Origin: Aliagarivorans taiwanensis DSM 22990
Lineage (GTDB): Bacteria > Pseudomonadota > Gammaproteobacteria > Enterobacterales > Celerinatantimonadaceae
Direction of reading: 5' to 3'
NCBI RefSeq assembly: GCF_000429505.1
Contig: NZ_AUBZ01000004.1
Span: forward strand, 62,001-126,000
DNA length: 64,000 nucleotides
Shown here: positions 43,569 to 53,415 of the stretch, piece by piece
How positions within the stretch are numbered: the stretch's first letter is position 1
Layout of the letters: every line of letters begins with the position of its first letter
Translations under genes and position numbers: made by a program
Notes under the pieces: generated by a model
Told to the model about the DNA's origin: nothing
Seen by the model: the letters and a program-made list of their open reading frames with translations, nothing else
The model's database searches: none

Positions 43569-44420
43569 CTAAATCACTTGACCGGTAATCGTCATCAGCG
43601 AGAGTATCGCAATCGCCAGCAGCATCCCGCGCTTAGCCAAACTCACATAACGGGTGGTGGTCTCCACGCACAAGCTACTGCCTTCGGTATCGATGTCTTC
43701 GGCAGCGGTAGCGACCTTCGCCAACCAATAGCCGTTACTGTGCTGACGATCCTTTAAGGCACTCAACCAAGGCACTGCGGCGCTGGCCGCGTTGCCCACC
43801 AATATATAGCTAAGCCCCGCTAAGCGACTTGGCAGCCAATCAACCAAGTGCATCAAGCGATGGATCCAAACGGCATCATGTTCTGGTTGAAGCCGATAGT
43901 TGTAGCAATGCAGCTCCCGGCAACAGGCATAGAACACCGCACCAGCAGGACCAAGCAACACGAAGAAAAATAAGATAGCAAAGTAGTAGCGATAGTTGAG
44001 CCACACCAACTGAGTGCCGGTAGTTACAGCCAAGCGCTCGCCGCTGTCCACGCGGTGATGCTCGTGCATACCTTGTAGCAGGGTTTGATTGAAGTGCTCA
44101 CAGGCTTGCTGATCGCCATCGGCAGCAGCCCTTAAATAGTCGCGGTAGGAGCATTGCAACGGGGGGCAGCCAAGGGTTAAGAAAGGAACGGCCACCCACA
44201 GCAGCAACGACCCGAGCCCCCAGTAGCGCCCTTGCAAAAACAGCTGCAGAGCAACCAACAAGGCAACGGGTAAGGCAATCCCCAACAGTGCCTGAAGCGG
44301 CCAAGACTGATTCTGCAGACGTTTAATCAACTGATGATAACTGGCCTGCCACAACCAGTGGGTTCCCGAGTGGCGGATCCGCTCTAAGCTGAGTGCGAGC
44401 AAAAGAGACAGCAGCGACAT
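43569..44420 (-). CDS. ampE: AmpE, integral membrane protein of the ampDE locus
   Basis: 283 aa with about four membrane segments (about 45-65, 68-85, 145-165, 265-283). The LLALSLERIR start, the RDYLRAAADGDQQACEHF segment and QLVWLNYRYYFAILFFFVLLGPAGAVFY fit AmpE. Biochemical role unresolved; it is linked to ampD and beta-lactamase signalling in enterics. It is 66 bp downstream of ampD on the same strand. Confidence 0.9.
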   Translation of the reverse strand: MSLLSLLLALSLERIRHSGTHWLWQASYHQLIKRLQNQSWPLQALLGIALPVALLVALQLFLQGRYWGLGSLLLWVAVPFLTLGCPPLQCSYRDYLRAAADGDQQACEHFNQTLLQGMHEHHRVDSGERLAVTTGTQLVWLNYRYYFAILFFFVLLGPAGAVFYACCRELHCYNYRLQPEHDAVWIHRLMHLVDWLPSRLAGLSYILVGNAASAAVPWLSALKDRQHSNGYWLAKVATAAEDIDTEGSSLCVETTTRYVSLAKRGMLLAIAILSLMTITGQVI

Positions 44421-44486
44421 TGAAATTCCTATTTTGCGCTGTAAGGCATTGTTCTGCTTAGTCTAGCGAGAGCTAAGTGTCAGCGT

Positions 44487-45050
44487 CTACTTACTTAACT
44501 GGCTGAGTAGCCGCGACCAATCAAATTCTCGACCAGGATCGGTCTTTCTCCCAGGCGCGATGTCGCTGTGGCCCACTATTCGCGATTTACTTAAGTTGGG
44601 ATAACGCGCCAGCAAACTCTGGCAAACCTCGGCTAAGCGTTGGTACTGGGCGTCAGTAAACGGGCTGTGGTCGGTCCCCTCCAACTCGATGCCGATGGAG
44701 AAATCGTTGCAACGCTCACGCCCTTCAAAACTAGACACACCCGCATGCCAGGCGCGCTTGTCCAGCTCGACAAACTGCTGCAACTGCCCTTCGCGGTCGA
44801 TAAACAAATGCGCAGATACGCGCAAGCCTTCCAGCTCTTCAAAACCAGGATGGCTTTGGCAGTCTAGACAGCCCTGAAACAAATCGGTGACTTGCGGTCC
44901 GCCAAACTGTCCTTCGGGCAAGCTGATGCAGTGGATCACCACCAACGAGATATCCGAGGGGTCGGGACGATCATCGAAATGGGGAGACGGCGTCCACAGC
45001 GCATCGGTAAGTCGTTGTTCGGGCTGTTCTGAAGGTAGTTTCTGAGTCAT
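44487..45050 (-). CDS. ampD: 1,6-anhydro-N-acetylmuramyl-L-alanine amidase AmpD
   Basis: 187 aa zinc amidase of cell-wall recycling. Zinc ligands are the His of VVIHCISLP, the His of GHSDIAPG and the Asp of GRKTDPG; the second-shell WHAGVSSFEGRE is typical. No signal peptide, so cytosolic. Loss in other bacteria raises anhydromuropeptide and induces AmpC, though no ampC or ampR is in this window. First gene of ampD-ampE, divergent from nadC. Confidence 0.95.
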   Translation of the reverse strand: MTQKLPSEQPEQRLTDALWTPSPHFDDRPDPSDISLVVIHCISLPEGQFGGPQVTDLFQGCLDCQSHPGFEELEGLRVSAHLFIDREGQLQQFVELDKRAWHAGVSSFEGRERCNDFSIGIELEGTDHSPFTDAQYQRLAEVCQSLLARYPNLSKSRIVGHSDIAPGRKTDPGREFDWSRLLSQLSK

Positions 45051-45265
45051 CGTCTAACGAGGTTTCGTTGCTGGCTTTCGAGGATTAACTCCGATGCTAT
45101 CGTCGCCCTCCACAAACAGCAAGCGGCGAGAAGCAGCGATACCATAACGCGGCGAAGTCAGATAAAATGACGCCTCGGGCGCACAAGCATCAACATGATT
45201 ATAAACCGCCTGAATAGAACTAGACCCGGATGGGATCGTAGCCCCTCAACCCTTATCTCAACTGA

Positions 45266-46114
<849 letters not shown>

Positions 46115-46134
46115 ACTCTTAAAATCATCAATTA

Positions 46135-46160
46135 TGGCTGTACAGTTTTTTGTACAGCCA
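46135..46160 (+). terminator. Hairpin after nadC
   Basis: TGGCTGTACA-GTTTTT-TGTACAGCCA: a perfect 10-bp stem 20 bp past the nadC stop. The T-run is in the loop and no U-tract follows, so termination efficiency is uncertain. Confidence 0.45.
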
Positions 46161-46233
46161 TCCTTCCATACAGCTCACAACTTTCACACAAAGTTTGCCT
46201 CAAAATCCGAAAAACTATACTAATTAGAAACGT

Positions 46234-46329
46234 ATGCTTTACTTACTAAAAGCATCGTAGTGGCACGGATGCCCGAGAGTTACGTTAAGTAGTTGCTTAG
46301 CGCTGTGCTTTTTTGGCTTCGGCCGCCAC
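46234..46329 (+). promoter_or_regulatory. Structured pilA leader with alternative stems
   Basis: Several mutually exclusive pairings are seen: ATGCTTT/AAAGCAT (46234-46240/46249-46255), GCATC/GATGC (46252-46256/46268-46272), GTGGC/GCCAC (46260-46264/46325-46329) with GGC-TTCG-GCC nested inside (46315-46324). TGGCACG at 46261-46267 also matches a sigma-54 -24 element but lacks a good -12. Not recognisable as a known riboswitch by eye. Whether the region is transcribed is not known. Confidence 0.35.
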
Positions 46330-46368
46330 AGGTAAATAAACACTAACGCTGTATACAAGGATGAAATA

Positions 46369-46818
46369 ATGAAATCACTACACCGCTTAACCGCCAAGGC
46401 CCAACACCAACAAGCTGGTTTTACCCTTATCGAACTGATGATCGTGGTCGCGATTGTAGCTATTTTGGCTGCTGTGGCGCTGCCGGCTTATCAGAATTAC
46501 ACAAGAAAAGCTCGTTACTCAGACGTTATCAGTGCAGCTCAAGGGGTTAAAACCGCCTTAGAAGTTTGCTTACAGACCGAAATCACTGGCTGTAACACCA
46601 ACACAACTGTAACAGCAGCAGCGACAGCAGAAGCAAATCGTGCACAAGTCACTTCTGTTGCCTTTACAGGGTATACCGATGCCGCTCCTGTTCTCATTGT
46701 AACTCCAGCGGCCTCTAACGGCATTGCTGCTGCTGACACCTACACTCTAACTGGAGCAGTTGCAAATGGAGGAGTCACTTGGACTCCCAGCTGCGCCGGC
46801 GCTAAGCTTTGCGAGTAA
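46369..46818 (+). CDS. pilA: Type IV major pilin PilA
   Basis: 149 aa type IVa pilin. A 17-residue leader ends in G, then [27 protein letters not shown], with the conserved Glu at position 5 of the mature protein (E22). Four cysteines in the globular domain: CLQTEITGC and SCAGAKLC; the latter pair closes the C-terminal D-loop. The region after residue 55 is low in conservation and rich in Ala/Thr. AAGGAT lies 8 bases before ATG 46369. First gene of pilABCD. Confidence 0.93.
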   Translation: MKSLHRLTAKAQHQQAGFTLIELMIVVAIVAILAAVALPAYQNYTRKARYSDVISAAQGVKTALEVCLQTEITGCNTNTTVTAAATAEANRAQVTSVAFTGYTDAAPVLIVTPAASNGIAAADTYTLTGAVANGGVTWTPSCAGAKLCE

Positions 46819-46821
46819 TCA

Positions 46822-48525
46822 ATGCCCAGCAGTACCCTACAAGGTGGCTTAGCCCCCAGCTTGGCCACCGCCTTCCCCGATAAGCAGAGCCGGCTCCAAG
46901 AGCTGGCTGCTCGCGCAAAGCAGGAAAATCGCCCTTTTGTCTCCTTGCTGGTTGAGAGCGAGACTCTAACAGGGGAAGAGCTAGCACAGTTTTGTGAAGT
47001 CCAGTTCGGTCTTCCTCTGCTGGATTTAGATGGGGTTGAGCTAGGGGCGATCCCAGAGAAGTACCTTAATCGCTCACTAATTCTCAAACACCATGCGCTC
47101 CCGGTCTACAATCGGCAAAACACGCTCTATGTCGCCATGTCTGACCCCAGCAATGTCACAGCGTTGGAAGACTTTGGCTTTAGCTTTAGCCTTCATGTCG
47201 AGGCCTTGTTGGTCGAAGAGCATAAACTCGCTAAAGCAATCAACCATCTAGTTGACGATAGCAGCAACCTTAGCCTTGATGATATTAGCGATGCAGATAT
47301 CTCTGATTTAGAGGTTAGCGAGCAAGAGTCTCGCCTCGATGAAGAGCAGAGCCGGGAAGATGACACTCCCATCGTGGTGTATATCAACAAGATTTTGATG
47401 GATGCAATCCGCCGGGGGGCATCGGACTTGCACTTTGAGCCTTACGAGCACCGTTTTCGTATCCGTTTTCGCATCGATGGAATACTTCACGAGATTGCGG
47501 CCCCACCAGTTAATCTCGCCAACCGCTTTTCGGCACGTCTAAAAGTGATGGCCAAGATGGATATTGCCGAGCGCCGGTTGCCTCAAGATGGTCGCATCAA
47601 GATAAAAACCGGCCACAACAAGGCCATCGATATGCGGGTGAACTCCCTGCCCACCATGTGGGGCGAGAAGATCGTACTGCGGATCCTCGACTCCTCCGCC
47701 GCCAAACTCAATATCGATGTGCTGGGCTACGAAGAGAAGCAAAAGCAGTTATACCTCAAAGCACTAAGCCGCCCACAAGGGATGATTTTGGTTACCGGCC
47801 CCACTGGCTCAGGTAAAACTGTCTCCCTCTACACCGGGCTGAATATTCTCAATACCGACGAAGTGAATATCTCCACCGCGGAAGATCCAGTAGAGATTAA
47901 TCTTCCTGGTATCAACCAAGTTCATATCAACAACCGCGCCGGGCTCACCTTTGCCAGCGCCCTGCGCGCTTTTTTGCGTCAAGACCCCGATGTAGTGATG
48001 GTCGGTGAGATTCGAGACTTAGAAACTGCGGAGATCGCCATTAAGGCCGCACAAACCGGCCACTTGGTGCTATCTACACTGCATACCAACTCGGCCGCTG
48101 AAACACTAACTCGCTTGCTCAATATGGGCGTACCAGCATTCAATATCGCCTCTTCTGTCAGCCTGATTATCGCCCAACGCTTGGCCCGTCGTTTATGTGA
48201 ACACTGCAAAAAGCCTGCAGACATAGCAGCTGAGCACTACCAAGAGCTAGGCTTCAATCAGCAGCAAATCGATGCTGGCATCAACGTGTATGAGCCTGTC
48301 GGCTGCGAGCACTGCACCAGTGGCTACAAAGGCCGCGTCGGTATCTATGAAGTGATGCCGATGAGTGGTGATATCGCGCGATTGATTATGGAGCAAGGCA
48401 ACTCGCTGCAAATTGCTGCTCAGGCCGAGACAGAAGGCATGTATAACTTAAGAATGTCAGCACTGGAAAAAGCCCGCAATGGGGTGACCAGTTTGGCAGA
48501 AGTAGAACGCGTCACTTCAATCTAG
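46822..48525 (+). CDS. pilB: Type IV pilus assembly ATPase PilB
   Basis: 567 aa secretion ATPase that extends pili. An N-terminal GSPII_E domain (about 40-160) is followed by the ATPase core: Walker [11 protein letters not shown] near 327, an Asp box [11 protein letters not shown], Walker [13 protein letters not shown], His box LSTLHTNSA, and a zinc-binding tetracysteine CEHC and CEHC (CEHCKKPAD ... [12 protein letters not shown]). The start is taken 3 bp after pilA. Works with PilC and PilD, both adjacent. Confidence 0.95.
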   Translation: MPSSTLQGGLAPSLATAFPDKQSRLQELAARAKQENRPFVSLLVESETLTGEELAQFCEVQFGLPLLDLDGVELGAIPEKYLNRSLILKHHALPVYNRQNTLYVAMSDPSNVTALEDFGFSFSLHVEALLVEEHKLAKAINHLVDDSSNLSLDDISDADISDLEVSEQESRLDEEQSREDDTPIVVYINKILMDAIRRGASDLHFEPYEHRFRIRFRIDGILHEIAAPPVNLANRFSARLKVMAKMDIAERRLPQDGRIKIKTGHNKAIDMRVNSLPTMWGEKIVLRILDSSAAKLNIDVLGYEEKQKQLYLKALSRPQGMILVTGPTGSGKTVSLYTGLNILNTDEVNISTAEDPVEINLPGINQVHINNRAGLTFASALRAFLRQDPDVVMVGEIRDLETAEIAIKAAQTGHLVLSTLHTNSAAETLTRLLNMGVPAFNIASSVSLIIAQRLARRLCEHCKKPADIAAEHYQELGFNQQQIDAGINVYEPVGCEHCTSGYKGRVGIYEVMPMSGDIARLIMEQGNSLQIAAQAETEGMYNLRMSALEKARNGVTSLAEVERVTSI

Positions 48526-48571
48526 TATTCATCCGGCGATGTAAAGCCGCCCCACTCTGAGAAGGATGCTT

Positions 48572-49816
48572 ATGGCCAAGGCAAGGACTGCAAAAGCCAA
48601 AACCATCAAAAACATCAGCACTTACCAATGGCATGGCATTAACCGCAAGGGCAGCAAAGTCAGCGGAGAGATGCAGGCGGAAAGTACCATCCAAGTTAAA
48701 ACAGAGATGCGCAAGCAGGGTGTGAACGTCACCAAGGTCAGCAAGAAGTCAGAGAGCTTTCTGGCACGTTTGCAAGACAAAGTGAACGCCATGGATATCT
48801 CGGTGATCTCGCGTCAGATTGCCACCATGCTAACTGCCGGCGTACCACTGGTGCAAAGCCTTGGGATCATCTCTAAAAGCGCAGAAAAACCCTCGCTACG
48901 TAGATTAATGGGCGAAGTAGCCGGTGAAGTGGAAACCGGCACAGCTTTAAGTGAGAGCCTGCGAAAGCATCCTCACTTCTTTGATGACCTGTATTGCGAT
49001 CTTGTAGAAGCAGGCGAGCAAAGCGGCGCTTTGGAAACGATCTACGATCGCATTGCGTCTTACAAAGAAAAAGCCGAAGCACTCAAATCTAAGATTAAAA
49101 AAGCCATGTTCTACCCGACCGCAGTGATCATTGTCGCCATTGTGGTCACATCCATCTTGTTGTTGTTTGTGATCCCCCAGTTCGAGGATATCTTTGCCGG
49201 ATTCGGTGCGGAGTTGCCTGCATTTACCCAGATGGTCATTGGGATATCTCGCTTTATGCAAAAAGCTTGGTGGCTGATTTTTGGTATCGCTGGATTTGCT
49301 ATCTGGTCTTATATGCAAGGCCTCAAGCGCTCGCAAAAAGTGCGCGATGCCACAGACCGGGCTGTACTTAGAATTCCCATTATTAGCCCAATCTTGCATA
49401 AGGCTGCTATGGCCCGCTTTGCCAGAACCTTGTCGACCACGTTTGCTGCAGGTATTCCCCTTATTGATGCACTCGTGGCTGCAGCCGGCGCCTCCGGCAA
49501 CGTGGTCTACCGCCAAGCCATCATGTCGATCCGCAGCGAGGTCACCAGCGGGATGCAGATGAACGTTGCCATGCGCACCGTAAACCTGTTCCCAGATATG
49601 GTGACTCAGATGGTGATGATTGGTGAAGAGTCGGGCTCGCTCGATGGTATGCTTGACAAGGTCGCCAATATCTATGAACAGCAAGTGGACGATGCGGTCG
49701 ACGGCCTAACCAGCTTGATAGAGCCATTAATAATGGTGGTGCTCGGGGTGCTGGTTGGTGGTATGGTGGTCGCCATGTACCTGCCCATCTTTACCTTGGG
49801 CACCGTTGTTGGCTAG
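48572..49816 (+). CDS. pilC: Type IV pilus inner membrane platform protein PilC
   Basis: 414 aa with the GspF fold: two repeats of a cytosolic helical domain, each followed by membrane segments (about 180-200, 230-250 and 385-405). The ATMLTAGVPLVQSLGII and STTFAAGIPLIDAL motifs are typical. I use ATG 48572, which has GAGAAGG upstream at suitable distance; ATG 48566 is too close to it. It binds PilB and recruits pilin. Confidence 0.94.
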   Translation: MAKARTAKAKTIKNISTYQWHGINRKGSKVSGEMQAESTIQVKTEMRKQGVNVTKVSKKSESFLARLQDKVNAMDISVISRQIATMLTAGVPLVQSLGIISKSAEKPSLRRLMGEVAGEVETGTALSESLRKHPHFFDDLYCDLVEAGEQSGALETIYDRIASYKEKAEALKSKIKKAMFYPTAVIIVAIVVTSILLLFVIPQFEDIFAGFGAELPAFTQMVIGISRFMQKAWWLIFGIAGFAIWSYMQGLKRSQKVRDATDRAVLRIPIISPILHKAAMARFARTLSTTFAAGIPLIDALVAAAGASGNVVYRQAIMSIRSEVTSGMQMNVAMRTVNLFPDMVTQMVMIGEESGSLDGMLDKVANIYEQQVDDAVDGLTSLIEPLIMVVLGVLVGGMVVAMYLPIFTLGTVVG

Positions 49817-49834
49817 AACACTGATTTCGCTGTA

Positions 49835-50725
49835 ATGACTGACTTAATTACCTACTACCCCATGCTCGCCTTGGCCTTCTGCTTGGTTTTTGCGCTATGC
49901 GTGGGTTCCTTCCTGAACGTGGTTATTCACCGCCTACCGCTGATGATGGAGCGCCAATGGCAAGCCGAATGCGACGACTATCTGGCCCAGCAGACTGATA
50001 GCTGCGAGCCTGCTTCGCCAAATGCTAGCGAGCAATCCGCCCCGTTTAACCTGATGGTGCCACGCTCCCGTTGCCCTGAATGCAATAGCCTTATCCGTGC
50101 CTGGCAGAACATCCCGGTGATCAGTTGGCTGCTGCTCGGTGGCAAGTGCGCGAACTGCAAAACCAAGATCAGCATTCGCTATCCGCTGGTAGAAGTGGCA
50201 AGCGCACTGTTGTGTTTGGCATGCTGGTCGGTGTTTGGCTTTACCACCAGCTTCGTGTTCGCCTGCCTGTTTAGCTGGCTGATGCTCACTCTGGCATTGA
50301 TTGATTTCGATACCATGCTGCTCCCCGACCAACTAACGCTGCCGGGTATGTGGCTGGGCCTGCTGCTAGCCACGCAAAGCCTGTTCGCCTCCCCCATCGA
50401 TGCGATCATTGGCGCGGCTGCTGGCTACCTGTTTCTATGGTCAATCTTCTGGGCATTTAAACTGCTTACCGGTAAAGAAGGGATGGGCTATGGTGACTTT
50501 AAGCTATTAGCATTGATTGGTGCGTGGTTTGGTTGGCAAGCCTTACCGCTGGTCGTACTGCTGTCCTCGCTAAGCGGTGCGGTACTGGGTATTATTTTGC
50601 TGGTGACCCGCCGCCAACAGCAAGGACAGCCGATGCCGTTTGGGCCCTACTTAGCAATGGGCGGCTTGTGCTATCTCTATATCGGCCCTGAGCTCTACCA
50701 GTGGTATCTGGGAGCGCTGCTATGA
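49835..50725 (+). CDS. pilD: Type IV prepilin peptidase / N-methyltransferase PilD
   Basis: 296 aa integral membrane aspartyl protease that cleaves the pilin leader and methylates the new N-terminus. Two CXXC pairs (CPEC and CANC, about 86-113) form the cytosolic zinc domain. The catalytic aspartates are in LIDFDTMLLPDQ and GYGDFKLL (GxGD). Eight hydrophobic segments. It overlaps coaE by 4 bp (ATGA). Completes pilABCD. Confidence 0.95.
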   Translation: MTDLITYYPMLALAFCLVFALCVGSFLNVVIHRLPLMMERQWQAECDDYLAQQTDSCEPASPNASEQSAPFNLMVPRSRCPECNSLIRAWQNIPVISWLLLGGKCANCKTKISIRYPLVEVASALLCLACWSVFGFTTSFVFACLFSWLMLTLALIDFDTMLLPDQLTLPGMWLGLLLATQSLFASPIDAIIGAAAGYLFLWSIFWAFKLLTGKEGMGYGDFKLLALIGAWFGWQALPLVVLLSSLSGAVLGIILLVTRRQQQGQPMPFGPYLAMGGLCYLYIGPELYQWYLGALL

Positions 50726-51327
50726 TTGTCGGCCTGACTGGAGGCATCGCCAGTGGCAAAACTGCGGTTTCCGATTACTTAGCTGAACTGGGTATTCCGG
50801 TGGTGGATGCCGATGTGGTGGCGCGCCAAGTCGTCGAACCGGGCCAACCGGCACTAGTATCGATCGCGCAGCACTTTGGCCACGAACTGATACAGGCAGA
50901 TGGCAGCTTGGATAGAGCCGCACTGCGCCAGCGAATCTTTAACAATCACCAAGAAAAACAGTGGCTCGAAGCGCTGTTGCACCCGCTCATCCGCACAACT
51001 ATTCGCAAGCAATTGGATGATGCACAGGGGCCCTACAAGTTACTGGTAGCCCCGCTGCTGCTAGAGAACGGATTGGAGAGCATGGTTGATCGGGTGTTGG
51101 TTATCGATGCGCCCGTCGACGCACAGCTTAACCGCGGCGCCGCCAGAGACAACAACAGCCGAGAGCAGATCGAGCAAATTGTCGCTGCGCAACTCCCACG
51201 AGAGCAGCGCGTCGCCAAGGCCGACGATGTTATTTGCAACGACCGAGACCTCGAGCACTTGCAGAAACAGACTCTAGCTCTCCATCAGCGCTACTTAGAG
51301 CTGGCAAAAGCCCATGACAGAATTTGA
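50722..51327 (+). CDS. coaE: Dephospho-CoA kinase
   Basis: 201 aa; phosphorylates dephospho-CoA in the last step of CoA synthesis. The P-loop is GGIASGKT (about 8-15), the substrate-binding DADVVARQVVEPG follows, and a lid HPLIR. I start at ATG 50722, overlapping the pilD stop; upstream in-frame codons are inside pilD. Conserved between pilD and zapD. Confidence 0.95.
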   Translation: MIVGLTGGIASGKTAVSDYLAELGIPVVDADVVARQVVEPGQPALVSIAQHFGHELIQADGSLDRAALRQRIFNNHQEKQWLEALLHPLIRTTIRKQLDDAQGPYKLLVAPLLLENGLESMVDRVLVIDAPVDAQLNRGAARDNNSREQIEQIVAAQLPREQRVAKADDVICNDRDLEHLQKQTLALHQRYLELAKAHDRI

Positions 51328-51385
51328 CTCAGTCGTTACACTACTTCACATTAACGCTTAGAAGTTGAGCAAAGACTTGGGGCCT

Positions 51386-52129
51386 ATGGGTACGCTGACA
51401 TACGAACATCCACTGAACGAAAAAACCCGCAACTACTTACGGTTGGAGCACCTGTTCAACAGCCTGTTAAAGGCCAGCTCGTTGCAGGACGATATGCACC
51501 AGCAGGTGTTTTTCAAGGTATTGTTCGATCTCGCCGAGGTACTCGAGCGCTGTGATTGGCGCAGCGATCTGCTGAAAGACTTCACCAAGTATGGCCAACA
51601 ACTTCAGCGCTGGGCAGAACAGCCCGGCGTCGACACCAGCAAGATCGAGCAGCTTCAGGCCGAGCTCACCGCGCTAAGCCAGCAGATCCATAAGATTGCT
51701 CGTATCAATGATCACCTCAAAGAAGATCGCCTGCTCAACAGCGTGCGTCAACGCATCAACCTCCCCGGTGGCCACTGTGATTTTGACCTGCCGCAGCTGC
51801 ATTGGTGGCTAAGCCAACCTCAGCAAACCTTTATGAGCTCGGTTGAGGGCTGGATTGCTCCCTATCAGCCGCTGTTACAGGCGATTAACCAGATCATGCT
51901 GATTATTCGCCAACAGAGCCACAGTAGCGATGTTATTGCCGCAGGCGGATTCTACCAAGGGGTGGCAGAAAACTGCTGCCTGTTGCGTATCGAAGTGCCC
52001 GATGAAGTAGCGGCCTACCCAACCGTGAGTGGTCACAAACACCGCTTCGCGATAAAATTCCTGCCCACCAATCACCAAGAGCCAGGCGATATTCCTTGCC
52101 GACTCTACTGCTGCAAGATAAGTGAATGA
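51386..52129 (+). CDS. zapD: Cell division protein ZapD
   Basis: 247 aa FtsZ-associated protein that bundles Z-ring filaments. The N-terminal [19 protein letters not shown] is diagnostic of the ZapD family. The start is ATG 51386, which aligns with E. coli ZapD; a TTG at 51365 would add seven residues. Its stop overlaps yacG (ATGA). Acts with ftsZ at 59 kb in this window. Confidence 0.93.
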   Translation: MGTLTYEHPLNEKTRNYLRLEHLFNSLLKASSLQDDMHQQVFFKVLFDLAEVLERCDWRSDLLKDFTKYGQQLQRWAEQPGVDTSKIEQLQAELTALSQQIHKIARINDHLKEDRLLNSVRQRINLPGGHCDFDLPQLHWWLSQPQQTFMSSVEGWIAPYQPLLQAINQIMLIIRQQSHSSDVIAAGGFYQGVAENCCLLRIEVPDEVAAYPTVSGHKHRFAIKFLPTNHQEPGDIPCRLYCCKISE

Positions 52130-52317
52130 GTAAGACCGTAGTAAATTGCCCGACCTGCAACGCTGAAGTTGTCTGGGAGCCACAGAGCCAGTTCCGCCCT
52201 TTCTGTAGCGAGCGCTGCAAGCTGATCGATTTGGGCGAATGGGCCAACGAAGAGAAACATATCCCCGGCCAGCCGATTCAAGAAGACGAAGACAAGCCCG
52301 ATAGCTGGGAGTTCTAA
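52126..52317 (+). CDS. yacG: DNA gyrase inhibitor YacG
   Basis: 63 aa zinc-binding protein with CPTC (about 9-12) and CSERC (about 27-31), then [10 protein letters not shown], the family signature. YacG binds GyrB and inhibits gyrase. Overlaps the zapD stop by 4 bp. Ends convergently with mutT across 42 bp with no obvious terminator. Confidence 0.95.
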   Translation: MSKTVVNCPTCNAEVVWEPQSQFRPFCSERCKLIDLGEWANEEKHIPGQPIQEDEDKPDSWEF

Positions 52318-52359
52318 GCTTTTACAAGCAGACGGCTAATCTTCTGTATCGAACCAGTG

Positions 52360-52755
52360 TTATAGAGCCTCTTGTAACAACTCAACAATTGGCTGATTCG
52401 CTTCGGGGAACGCCAGCGTTAGTAACTCAGCCTTTGCCACCCAACGCAGAGGCTGCCCTTCTCGCCCCTCAGGCTTGCCAGTAAACGCCGGGATGATATA
52501 GACCTGCAGGCATACTTGCTTGTCGCCATAGTCATGGGAGATATCGATTAGATGGCTAGCCTGCCCAACGTCAATATCGATGCCCAGCTCTTCATGTAGC
52601 TCGCGCTGCATCGCCTCTAGCACCGTCTCTTTAGGCTCAATCTTGCCACCAGGAAACTCCCATAGGCCCCCTTGATGCTGTGAGGCATGGCGTTTACTCA
52701 ACAGTATCTGTTGTTGCTGAACGATCACGCCAACGGCAACATTCACAGTTTTCAT
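52360..52755 (-). CDS. mutT: 8-oxo-dGTP diphosphatase MutT
   Basis: 131 aa Nudix hydrolase that removes 8-oxo-dGTP from the pool. The Nudix box is GGKIEPKETVLEAMQRELHEELGI-like at about 38-60, with the REL..EE..I core. Length equals the E. coli protein (129). It is located downstream of secA as in other gammaproteobacteria, separated here by a GNAT gene. Confidence 0.93.
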   Translation of the reverse strand: MKTVNVAVGVIVQQQQILLSKRHASQHQGGLWEFPGGKIEPKETVLEAMQRELHEELGIDIDVGQASHLIDISHDYGDKQVCLQVYIIPAFTGKPEGREGQPLRWVAKAELLTLAFPEANQPIVELLQEAL

Positions 52756-52798
52756 CTCTTATCCTTGTATTTACGCTCTAGCGTTCGCCACCGACAGG

Positions 52799-53311
52799 CT
52801 AATAAACACATCCGTTAAACTCAATGGTTTCAGTGCTTAGAGAGAAACTACCTGAGTACAGCTTAACCATGCCGCCGCGATAGACAAACTGTTGCGGCGC
52901 GCCCGATGCCTTATCAAAGAAACGGATCGGAATCTCTAGCGCCTCAAAACCACTGGAGCGATAGATAGCCGGTTGATAGGCAAACAGGAATGCACTGTCT
53001 GCACCCGCTGCGCATAGCTGCTGCTCTAGCGCATCCATCAGTTTTTTGCTGTAGCCCCACCCTCGCTGTGCTGGCGCAACCGCAACGGAGCCGATAATGC
53101 CTGCGCTAAACACACTATCACCCTGTTGCATCTCCCGCAGATAAGCCAGGCCGAAGCCGATTAGCTGCGCTTGTTCTCGCAATACCGCTGCGCAAAGCAG
53201 CTCAGAATTGATATCAAGGGCTAAGGGCTCACCAAAGGTTTGCTGCAAAAACGCCTCTACACTGGGCGCAATCTCGCTCAGTGCTTCAGCATCTAGTACC
53301 TGTATTTCCAT
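52799..53311 (-). CDS. GNAT-family N-acetyltransferase
   Basis: 170 aa. Motif A for acetyl-CoA binding is VAVAPAQRGWGYSKKLM (about 92-108), with GIIGSVAV before it and YRSSGFE typical of the C-terminal part. ATG 53311 is preceded by AAGGAG 8 bases upstream; the longer frame to 53371 is not supported. The substrate is unknown. It lies between mutT and secA, probably transcribed alone after the secA terminator. Confidence 0.8.
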   Translation of the reverse strand: MEIQVLDAEALSEIAPSVEAFLQQTFGEPLALDINSELLCAAVLREQAQLIGFGLAYLREMQQGDSVFSAGIIGSVAVAPAQRGWGYSKKLMDALEQQLCAAGADSAFLFAYQPAIYRSSGFEALEIPIRFFDKASGAPQQFVYRGGMVKLYSGSFSLSTETIEFNGCVY

Positions 53312-53368
53312 AGCTGACTCCTTGTTACTGCCCCCTCTTGGGCGCCAAACACGACCTGCGACAACGAT

Positions 53369-53396
53369 CAAAAAAGGGGAGCAAACGCTCCCCCTT
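53369..53396 (-). terminator. Terminator of secA
   Basis: GGGGAGC-AAAC-GCTCCCC, followed by TTTTTTGATC on the minus strand, about 23 bp past the secA stop. Confidence 0.85.
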
Positions 53397-53415
53397 CAAA
53401 TCATCAAGCGGCAGC

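Noticed and set aside
46261-46276. Sigma-54 promoter for pilA
   Set aside because: TGGCACG is a good -24 element but the -12 position has no GC at the right spacing, so it is kept only as a note in the leader entry.
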